Assembly (NCBI GenBank): GCA_963556195.1
Contig: CAUVYP010000250.1
Location: 19,001 to 83,000 of the forward strand
Length of the DNA stretch: 64,000 nucleotides
Reading direction: 5' to 3'
Source of the DNA: Sepiola atlantica
Lineage: Eukaryota > Mollusca > Cephalopoda > Sepiida > Sepiolidae
Made by a program: the position numbers and the translations under genes. The notes under the pieces are model-generated. The model had not been told where the DNA came from. It made no database searches and saw only the letters and a list, made by a program, of their open reading frames with translations. The stretch's first letter is position 1, and each line of letters begins with the position of its first letter. Below are positions 51,123 through 62,096 of this stretch, piece after piece.

Positions 51123-53726
51123 TTAGTGCGATTTTAAGTTGATATCGCTTTTGTTTATAACTTCCACATTTATAAGAATTGTGCTCCGAAACTTTGCAGA
51201 CAATAGCGGACACACATTTTCTACTGAAGTACGAAGTCTCAGAAGTTCAGCTCTTGTACTTCCGGAGATATGTCGATACAAACTGAATACGCAAAACATA
51301 AACAAAATTTAGTGCGATTTAAAGTTGATATCGCTTTTGTTAATAACTTCCACATTTATAAGAATTGTGCTCCGAAACTTTGCAGACATTAGCGGACACA
51401 CATTTTCTACTGAAGTACCAAGTTTCAGAAGTTCAGCTCTTGTACTCACGGAGATATGTCGATACAAACTGAATACGCAAAACATCAACAAAATTTAGTG
51501 CGATTTAAAAGGTATATCGCTTGTGTTAATAACTTCCACATTTATAAGAATTGTGCTCCGAAACTTTGCAGACATTAGCGGACACACATTTTCTACTGAA
51601 GTACTAAGTTTCAGAAGTTCAGCTCTTGTACTCCCGGAGATATGTCGATACAAACTGAATACGCAAAACATAACAAAATTTAGTGCGATTTTAAGTTGAT
51701 ATCGCTTTTGTTTATAGCTTCCACATTTATGAGACTTGTGCTCCGAAACTTTGCAGGCAATAGCGGACACACATTTTCTACTGAAGTACGAAGTTTCAGA
51801 AGTTCAGCTCTTGAAACCCACGGAGATATGTCGATACAAACTGAATACGCAAAACATAAACAAAATTTAGTGCGATTTAAAGTTGATATCGCTTTTGTTA
51901 ATAACTTCCCCATTTATAAGAATTGTGCTCCGAAACTTTGCAGACATTAGCGGACACAGATTTTCTACTGAAGTTCCAAGTTTCAGAAGTTCAGCTTTTG
52001 TACTCCCGGAGATATGTCGATACAAACTGAATACGCAAAACATAAACAAAATTTAGTGCGATTTAAAGTTGATATCGCTTTTGTTTATAACTTCCACATT
52101 TATAAGAATTGTGCTCCGAAACTTTGCAGACATTAGCGGACACACATTTTCTACTGAAGTACCAAGTTTCAGAAGTTCAGCTCTTGTACTCACGGAGATA
52201 TGTCGATACAAACTGAATACGCAAAACATCAACAAAATTTAGTGCGATTTTAAGTTGATATCGCTTTTGTTTATAACTTCCACATTTATAAGAATTGTGC
52301 TCTGAAACTTTGAAGACATTAGCGGACACACATTTTCTACTGAAGTACCTAGTTTCAGAAGTTCAGCTCTTGTACTCCCGGAGATATGTCGATACAAACT
52401 GAATACGCAAAACATAACAAAATTTAGTGCGATTTTAAGTTGATATCGCTTTTGTTTATAGCTTCCACATTTATTAGACTTGTGCTCCGAAACCTTGCAG
52501 GCAATAGCGGACACACATTTTATACTGAAGTACGAAGTTTCAGAAGTTCAGCTCTTGAAACCCTCGGAGATATGTCGATACAAACTGAATACGCAAAACA
52601 TAAACAAAATTTAGTGCGATTTAAAGTTGATATCGCTTTTGTTAATAACTTCCACATTTATAAGAATTGTGCTCCGAAACTTTGCAGACATTAGCGGACA
52701 CAGATTTTCTACTGAAGTACCAAGTTTCAGAAGTTCAGCTCTAGTACTCCCGGAGATATGTCGATACAAACTGAATACGCAAAACATAAACAAAATTTAG
52801 TGCGATTTTAAGTTGATATCGCTTTTGTTTATAACTTCCACATTTATAAGAATTGTGCTCTGAAACTTTGCAGACATTAGCGGACACACATTCTCTACTG
52901 AAGTACCTAGTTTCAGAAGTTCAGCTCTTGTACTCCCGGAGATATGTCGATACAAACTGAATACGCAAAACATCAACAAAATTTAGTGCGATTTAAAAGG
53001 TATATCGCTTGTGTTAATAACTTCCACATTCATAAGAATTGTGCTCCGAAACTTTGCAGACATTAGCGGACACACATTTTTTACTGAAGTACGAAGTTTT
53101 AGAAGTTCAGCTCTTGTACTCCCGGAGATATGTCGATACAAACTGAATACGCAAAACATCAACAAAATTTAGTGCGATTTAAAAGGTATGACGCTTGTGT
53201 TAATAACTTCCACATTTATAAGAATTGTGCTACGAAACTTTGCAGACATTAGCCGACACACATTTTCTACTGAAGTACGAAGTTTCAGAAGTTCAGCTCT
53301 TGTACTCCCGGAGATATGTCGATACAAACTGAATACGCAAAACATCAACAAAATTTAGTGCGATTTTAAGTTGATATCGCTTTTGTTTATAACTTCCACA
53401 TTTATAAGAATTGTGCTCCGAAACTTTGCAGACATTAGCCGACACACATTTCCTACTGAAGTACGCAGTTTCAGAAGTTCAGCCCTTGTACTCCCGGAGA
53501 TATGTCGATACAAACTGAATACGCAAAACATCAACAAAATTTAGTGCGATTTAAAAGGTATATCGCTTGTGTTAATAACTTCCACATTTATAAGAATTGT
53601 GCTACGAAACTTTGCAGACATTAGCCGACACACATTTTCCACTGAAGTACCAAGTTTCAGAAGTTCAGCTCTTGTACTCCCGGAGATATGTCGATACAAA
53701 CTGAATACGCAAAACATCAACAAAAT
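51123..53726. repeat. 14-monomer HOR (2604 bp), copy 1
   Basis: This aligns with 53727-56330. Shared marks are gaagttcc near 51973/54577, ctttgaagac near 52310/54914, two deletion/gain pairs, aaggtatgacgc near 53185/55789 and acgaagttttag. Private changes here are cttccccattt near 51906, ccctcggag near 52561 and atttcctac near 53449. Confidence 0.9.
51309..52796. repeat. Compensating-indel block, copy 3
   Basis: This has the same eight-monomer order as 345-1832, exactly 274 monomers (50,964 bases) downstream, with both deletion/gain pairs (near 51669/51811 and 52413/52556). It is embedded in the 14-mer HOR. Confidence 0.85.
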
Positions 53727-56330
53727 TTAGTGCGATTTTAAGTTGATATCGCTTTTGTTTATAACTTCCACATTTATAAGAATTGTGCTCCGAAACTTTG
53801 CAGACAATAGCGGACACACATTTTCTACTGAAGTACGCAGTCTCAGAAGTTCAGCTTTTGTACTCCCGGAGATATGTCGATACAAACTGAATACGCAAAA
53901 CATAAACAAAATTTAGTGCGATTTAAAGTTGATATCGCTTTTGTTAATAACTTCCACATTTATAAGAATTGTGCTCCGAAACTTTGCAGACATTAGCGGA
54001 CACACATTTTCTACTGAAGTACCAAGTTTCAGAAGTTCAGCTCTTGTACTCACGGAGATATGTCGATACAAACTGAATACGCAAAACATCAACAAAATTT
54101 AGTGCGATTTAAAAGGTATATCGCTTGTGTTAATAACTTCCACATTTATAAGAATTGTGCCCCGAAACTTTGCAGACATTAGCGGACACACATTTTCTAC
54201 TGAAGTACCAAGTTTCAGAAGTTCAGCTCTTGTACTCCCGGAGATATGTCGATACAAACTGAATACGCAAAACATAACAAAATTTAGTGCGATTTTAAGT
54301 TGATATCGCTTTTGTTTATAGCTTCCACATTTATGAGACTTGTGCTCCGAAACTTTGCAGGCAATAGCGGACACACATTTTCTACTGAAGTACGAAGTTT
54401 CAGAAGTTCAGCTCTTGAAACCCACGGAGATATGTCGATACAAACTGAATACGCAAAACATAAACAAAATTTAGTGCGATTTAAAGTTGATATCGCTTTT
54501 GTTAATAACTTCCACATTTATAAGAATTGTGCTCCGAAACTTTGCAGACATTAGCGGACACAGATTTTCTACTGAAGTTCCAAGTTTCAGAAGTTCAGCT
54601 TTTGTACTCCCGGAGATATGTCGATACAAACTGAATACGCAAAACATAAACAAAATTTAGTGCGATTTAAAGTTGATATCGCTTTTGTTTATAACTTCCA
54701 CATTTATAAGAATTGTGCTCCGAAACTTTGCAGACATTAGCGGACACACATTTTCAACTGAAGTACCAAGTTTCAGAAGTTCAGCTCTTGTACTCACGGA
54801 GATATGTCGATACAAACTGAATACGCAAAACATCAACAAAATTTAGTGCGATTTTAAGTTGATATCGCTTTTGTTTATAACTTCCACATTTATAAGAATT
54901 GTGCTCTGAAACTTTGAAGACATTAGCGGACACACATTTTCTACTGAAGTACCTAGTTTCAGAAGTTCAGCTCTTGTACTCCCGGAGATATGTCGATACA
55001 AACTGAATACGCAAAACATAACAAAATTTAGTGCGATTTTAAGTTGATATCGCTTTTGTTTATAGCTTCCACATTTATGAGACTTGTGCTCCGAAACTTT
55101 GCAGGCAATAGCGGACACACATTTTATACTGAAGAACGAAGTTTCAGAAGTTCAGCTCTTGAAACCCACGGAGATATGTCGATACAAACTGAATACGCAA
55201 AACATAAACAAAATTTAGTGCGATTTAAAGTTGATATCGCTTTTGTTAATAACTTCCACATTTATAAGAATTGTGCTCCGAAACTTTGCAGACATTAGCG
55301 GACACAGATTTTCTACTGAAGTACCAAGTTTCAGAAGTTCAGCTCTAGTACTCCCGGAGATATGTCGATACAAACTGAATACGCAAAACATAAACAAAAT
55401 TTAGTGCGATTTTAAGTTGATATCGCTTTTGTTTATAACTTCCACATTTATAAGAATTGTGCTCTGAAACTTTGCAGACATTAGCGGACACACATTCTCT
55501 ACTGAAGTACCTAGTTTCAGAAGTTCAGCTCTTGTACTCCCGGAGATATGTCGATACAAACTGAATACGCAAAACATCAACAAAATTTAGTGCGATTTAA
55601 AAGGTATATCGCTTGTGTTAATAACTTCCACATTCATAAGAATTGTGCTCCGAAACTTTGCAGACATTAGCGGACACACATTTTTTACTGAAGTACGAAG
55701 TTTTAGAAGTTCAGCTCTTGTACTCCCGGAGATATGTCGATACAAACTGAATACGCAAAACATCAACAAAATTTAGTGCGATTTAAAAGGTATGACGCTT
55801 GTGTTAATAACTTCCACATTTATAAGAATTGTGCTACGAAACTTTGCAGACATTAGCCGACACACATTTTCTACTGAAGTACGAAGTTTCAGAAGTTCAG
55901 CTCTTGTACTCCCGGAGATATGTCGATACAAACTGAATACGCAAAACATCAACAAAATTTAGTGCGATTTTGAGTTGATATCGCTTTTGTTTATAACTTC
56001 CACATTTATAAGAATTGTGCTCCGAAACTTTGCAGACATTAGCCGACACACATTTTCTACTGAAGTACGCAGTTTCAGAAGTTCAGCCCTTGTACTCCCG
56101 GAGATATGTCGATACAAACTGAATACGCAAAACATCAACAAAATTTAGTGCGATTTAAAAGGTATATCGCTTGTGTTAATAACTTCCACATTTATAAGAA
56201 TTGTGCTACGAAACTTTGCAGACATTAGCCGACACACATTTTCCACTGAAGTACCAAGTTTCAGAAGTTCAGCTCTTGTACTCCCGGAGATATGTCGATA
56301 CAAACTGAATACGCAAAACATCAACAAAAT
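53727..56330. repeat. 14-monomer HOR (2604 bp), copy 2
   Basis: This is the partner of 51123-53726. Its part from about 54285 onward is also the left copy of the longer duplication with 57819-60608, so two HOR events overlap here. Confidence 0.9.
53913..55400. repeat. Compensating-indel block, copy 4
   Basis: The eight-monomer order is preserved, with deletion/gain pairs near 54273/54416 and 55017/55160. It carries atttcaactg near 54754 and tgaagaacg near 55132, both shared with copy 5. Confidence 0.85.
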
Positions 56331-57074
56331 TTAGTGCGATTTTAAGTTGATATCGCTTTTGTTTATAACTTCCACATTTATAAGAATTGTGCTCTGAAAC
56401 TTTGCAGACATTAGCGGACACACATTCTCTACTGAAGTACCAAGTTTCAGAAGTTCAGCTCTTGTACTCCCGGAGATATGTCGATACAAACTGAATACGC
56501 AAAACATCAACAAAATTTAGTGCGATTTAAAAGGTATATCGCTTGTGTTAATAACTTCCACATTCATAAGAATTGTGCTCCGAAACTTTGCAGACATTAG
56601 CGGACACACATTTTTTACTGAAGTACCAAGTTTCAGAAGTTCAGCTCTTGTACTCCCGGAGATATGTCGATACAAACTGAATACGCAAAACATCAACAAA
56701 ATTTAGTGCGATTTTAAGTTGATATCGCTTTTGTTTATAACTTCCACATTTATGAGAATTGTGCTCCGAAACTTTGCAGACAATAGCGGACACACATTTT
56801 CTACTGAAGTACCAAGTTTCAGAAGTTCAGCTCTTGTACTCCCGGAGATATGTCGATACAAACTGAATACGCAAAACATCAACAAAATTTAGTGCGATTT
56901 AAAAGGTATATCGCTTGTGTTAATAACTTCCACATTTATAAGAATTGTGCTCCGAAACTTTGCAGACATTAGCGGACACACATTTTCTACTGTAGTACCA
57001 AGTTTCAGAAGTTCAGCTCTTGTACTCCCGGAGATATGTCGATACAAACTGAATACGCAAAACATCAACAAAAT
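54285..57074. repeat. Second 19-monomer-spaced duplication, left copy
   Basis: About 15 monomers match 57819-60608 at an offset of 3534 bases (19 monomers), apparently with no or very few differences. Shared private marks are atttcaactg, tgaagaacg, gattttgagttg and ctgtagtacc. This is a different set of monomers from the 19-mer at 9645-16712. Confidence 0.9.
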
Positions 57075-57632
57075 TTAGTGCGATTTAAAAGGTATATCGC
57101 TTGTGTTAATAACTTCCACATTTATGAGAATTGTGCTCCGAAACTTTGCAGACATTAGCGGACACACATTTTCTACTGAAGTACCAAGTTTCAGAAGTTC
57201 AGTTCTTGTACTCCCGGAGATATGTCGATACAAACTGAATACGCAAAACATCAACAAAATTTAGTGCGATTTTAAGTTGATATCGCTTTTGTTTATAACT
57301 TCTCCATTTATAAGAATTGTGCTCTGAAACTTTGCAGACATTAGCCGACACACATTTTCTACTGAAGTACCAAGTTTCAGAAGTTCAGCTCTTGTACTCC
57401 CGGAGATATGTCGATACAAACTGAATACGCAAAACATCAACAAAATTTAGTGCGATTTTAAGTTGATATCGCTTTTGTTTATAACTTCCACATTTATGAG
57501 AATTGTGCTCCGAAACTTTGCAGACAATAGCGGACACACATTTTCTACTGAAGTACCAAGTTTCAGAAGTTCAGCTCTTGTACTCCCGGAGATATGTCGA
57601 TACAAACTGAATACGCAAAACATCAACAAAAT

Positions 57633-58934
57633 TTAGTGCGATTTTAAGTTGATATCGCTTGTGTTTATAACTTCCACATTTATAAGAATTGTGCTCTGAA
57701 ACTTTGCAGACAATAACGGACACACATTTTCTACTGAAGTACCAAGTTTCAGAAGTTCAGCTCTTGTACTCCCGGAGATATGTCGATACAAACTGAATAC
57801 GCAAAACATAACAAAATTTAGTGCGATTTTAAGTTGATATCGCTTTTGTTTATAGCTTCCACATTTATGAGACTTGTGCTCCGAAACTTTGCAGGCAATA
57901 GCGGACACACATTTTCTACTGAAGTACGAAGTTTCAGAAGTTCAGCTCTTGAAACCCACGGAGATATGTCGATACAAACTGAATACGCAAAACATAAACA
58001 AAATTTAGTGCGATTTAAAGTTGATATCGCTTTTGTTAATAACTTCCACATTTATAAGAATTGTGCTCCGAAACTTTGCAGACATTAGCGGACACAGATT
58101 TTCTACTGAAGTTCCAAGTTTCAGAAGTTCAGCTTTTGTACTCCCGGAGATATGTCGATACAAACTGAATACGCAAAACATAAACAAAATTTAGTGCGAT
58201 TTAAAGTTGATATCGCTTTTGTTTATAACTTCCACATTTATAAGAATTGTGCTCCGAAACTTTGCAGACATTAGCGGACACACATTTTCAACTGAAGTAC
58301 CAAGTTTCAGAAGTTCAGCTCTTGTACTCACGGAGATATGTCGATACAAACTGAATACGCAAAACATCAACAAAATTTAGTGCGATTTTAAGTTGATATC
58401 GCTTTTGTTTATAACTTCCACATTTATAAGAATTGTGCTCTGAAACTTTGAAGACATTAGCGGACACACATTTTCTACTGAAGTACCTAGTTTCAGAAGT
58501 TCAGCTCTTGTACTCCCGGAGATATGTCGATACAAACTGAATACGCAAAACATAACAAAATTTAGTGCGATTTTAAGTTGATATCGCTTTTGTTTATAGC
58601 TTCCACATTTATGAGACTTGTGCTCCGAAACTTTGCAGGCAATAGCGGACACACATTTTATACTGAAGAACGAAGTTTCAGAAGTTCAGCTCTTGAAACC
58701 CACGGAGATATGTCGATACAAACTGAATACGCAAAACATAAACAAAATTTAGTGCGATTTAAAGTTGATATCGCTTTTGTTAATAACTTCCACATTTATA
58801 AGAATTGTGCTCCGAAACTTTGCAGACATTAGCGGACACAGATTTTCTACTGAAGTACCAAGTTTCAGAAGTTCAGCTCTAGTACTCCCGGAGATATGTC
58901 GATACAAACTGAATACGCAAAACATAAACAAAAT
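57633..58934. repeat. Compensating-indel block, copy 5 (7 monomers)
   Basis: Deletion/gain pairs lie near 57807/57950 and 58551/58694. The first unit is a class B variant with cgcttgtgtttat and aataacgg instead of the usual class C, so the left junction is recombinant. Confidence 0.83.
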
Positions 58935-60608
58935 TTAGTGCGATTTTAAGTTGATATCGCTTTTGTTTATAACTTCCACATTTATAAGAATTGTGCTCTG
59001 AAACTTTGCAGACATTAGCGGACACACATTCTCTACTGAAGTACCTAGTTTCAGAAGTTCAGCTCTTGTACTCCCGGAGATATGTCGATACAAACTGAAT
59101 ACGCAAAACATCAACAAAATTTAGTGCGATTTAAAAGGTATATCGCTTGTGTTAATAACTTCCACATTCATAAGAATTGTGCTCCGAAACTTTGCAGACA
59201 TTAGCGGACACACATTTTTTACTGAAGTACGAAGTTTTAGAAGTTCAGCTCTTGTACTCCCGGAGATATGTCGATACAAACTGAATACGCAAAACATCAA
59301 CAAAATTTAGTGCGATTTAAAAGGTATGACGCTTGTGTTAATAACTTCCACATTTATAAGAATTGTGCTACGAAACTTTGCAGACATTAGCCGACACACA
59401 TTTTCTACTGAAGTACGAAGTTTCAGAAGTTCAGCTCTTGTACTCCCGGAGATATGTCGATACAAACTGAATACGCAAAACATCAACAAAATTTAGTGCG
59501 ATTTTGAGTTGATATCGCTTTTGTTTATAACTTCCACATTTATAAGAATTGTGCTCCGAAACTTTGCAGACATTAGCCGACACACATTTTCTACTGAAGT
59601 ACGCAGTTTCAGAAGTTCAGCCCTTGTACTCCCGGAGATATGTCGATACAAACTGAATACGCAAAACATCAACAAAATTTAGTGCGATTTAAAAGGTATA
59701 TCGCTTGTGTTAATAACTTCCACATTTATAAGAATTGTGCTACGAAACTTTGCAGACATTAGCCGACACACATTTTCCACTGAAGTACCAAGTTTCAGAA
59801 GTTCAGCTCTTGTACTCCCGGAGATATGTCGATACAAACTGAATACGCAAAACATCAACAAAATTTAGTGCGATTTTAAGTTGATATCGCTTTTGTTTAT
59901 AACTTCCACATTTATAAGAATTGTGCTCTGAAACTTTGCAGACATTAGCGGACACACATTCTCTACTGAAGTACCAAGTTTCAGAAGTTCAGCTCTTGTA
60001 CTCCCGGAGATATGTCGATACAAACTGAATACGCAAAACATCAACAAAATTTAGTGCGATTTAAAAGGTATATCGCTTGTGTTAATAACTTCCACATTCA
60101 TAAGAATTGTGCTCCGAAACTTTGCAGACATTAGCGGACACACATTTTTTACTGAAGTACCAAGTTTCAGAAGTTCAGCTCTTGTACTCCCGGAGATATG
60201 TCGATACAAACTGAATACGCAAAACATCAACAAAATTTAGTGCGATTTTAAGTTGATATCGCTTTTGTTTATAACTTCCACATTTATGAGAATTGTGCTC
60301 CGAAACTTTGCAGACAATAGCGGACACACATTTTCTACTGAAGTACCAAGTTTCAGAAGTTCAGCTCTTGTACTCCCGGAGATATGTCGATACAAACTGA
60401 ATACGCAAAACATCAACAAAATTTAGTGCGATTTAAAAGGTATATCGCTTGTGTTAATAACTTCCACATTTATAAGAATTGTGCTCCGAAACTTTGCAGA
60501 CATTAGCGGACACACATTTTCTACTGTAGTACCAAGTTTCAGAAGTTCAGCTCTTGTACTCCCGGAGATATGTCGATACAAACTGAATACGCAAAACATC
60601 AACAAAAT
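57819..60608. repeat. Second 19-monomer-spaced duplication, right copy
   Basis: This is the partner of 54285-57074. The match ends at 60609, where a gccgac class C unit replaces the cggac unit found at 57075. Confidence 0.9.
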
Positions 60609-62096
60609 TTAGTGCGATTTAAAAGGTATATCGCTTGTGTTAATAACTTCCACATTTATAAGAATTGTGCTACGAAACTTTGCAGACATTAGCCGACACA
60701 CATTTTCTACTGAAGTACGAAGTTTCAGAAGTTCAGCTCTTGTACTCCCGGAGATATGTCGATACAAACTGAATACGCAAAACATCAACAAAATTTAGTG
60801 CGATTTTAAGTTGATATCGCTTTTGTTTATAACTTCCACATTTATAAGAATTGTGCTCCGAAACTTTGCAGACATTAGCCGACACACATTTTCTACTGAA
60901 GTACGCAGTTTCAGAAGTTCAGCCCTTGTACTCCCGGAGATATGTCGATACAAACTGAATACGCAAAACATCAACAAAATTTAGTGCGATTTAAAAGGTA
61001 TATCGCTTGTGTTAATAACTTCCACATTTATAAGAATTGTGCTACGAAACTTTGCAGACATTAGCCGACACACATTTTCCACTGAAGTACCAAGTTTCAG
61101 AAGTTCAGCTCTTCTACTCCCGGAGATATGTCGATACAAACTGAATACGCAAAACATCAACAAAATTTAGTGCGATTTTAAGTTGATATCGCTTTTGTTT
61201 ATAACTTCCACATTTATAAGAATTGTGCTCCGAAACTTTGCTGACAATAGCGGACACACATTTTCTACTGAAGTACGAAGTTTCAGAAGTTCAGCTTTTG
61301 TACTCCCGGAGATATGTCGATACAAACTGAATACGCAAAACATCAACAAAATTTAGTGCGATTTAAAGTTGATATCGCTTTTGTTAATAACTTCCACATT
61401 TATAAGAATTGTGCTCCGAAACTTTGCAGACATTAGCGGACACACATTTTCTACTGAAGTACCAAGTTTCAGAAGTTCAGCTCTTGTACTCCCGGAGATA
61501 TGTCGATACAAACTGAATACGCAAAACATCAACAAAATTTAGTGCGATTTTAAGTTGATATCGCTTTTGTTTATAACTTCCACATTTATAAGAATTGTGC
61601 TCTGAAACTTTGCAGACATTAGCGGACACACATTCTCTACTGAAGTACCTAGTTTCAGAAGTTCAGCTCTTGTACTCCCGGAGATATGTCGATACAAACT
61701 GAATACGCAAAACATCAACAAAATTTAGTGCGATTTAAAAGGTATATCGCTTGTGTTAATAACTTCCACATTTATAAGAATTGTGCTCCGAAACTTTGCA
61801 GACATTAGCGGACACACATTTTTTACTGAAGTACCAAGTTTCAGAAGTTCAGCTCTTGTACTCCCGGAGATATGTCGATACAAACTGAATACGCAAAACA
61901 TCAACAAAATTTAGTGCGATTTTAAGTTGATATCGCTTTTGTTTATAACTTCCACATTTATGAGAATTGTGCTACGAAACTTTGCAGACAATAGCGGACA
62001 CACATTTTCTACTGAAGTACCAAGTTTCAGAAGTTCAGCTCTTGTACTCCCGGAGATATGTCGATACAAACTGAATACGCAAAACATCAACAAAAT
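60609..62096. repeat. 8-monomer block shared with 43497-44984
   Basis: Same monomer order as 43497-44984 at an offset of 17,112 bases (92 monomers): gccgac C, gcag B, ccactg C, tttgta B, A, gctctgaaac/acattctctac B, acattttttac C, tatgag B. This links the core and the right flank. Private changes include cttctactcc near 61110 and gctgacaatag near 61241. Confidence 0.78.
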
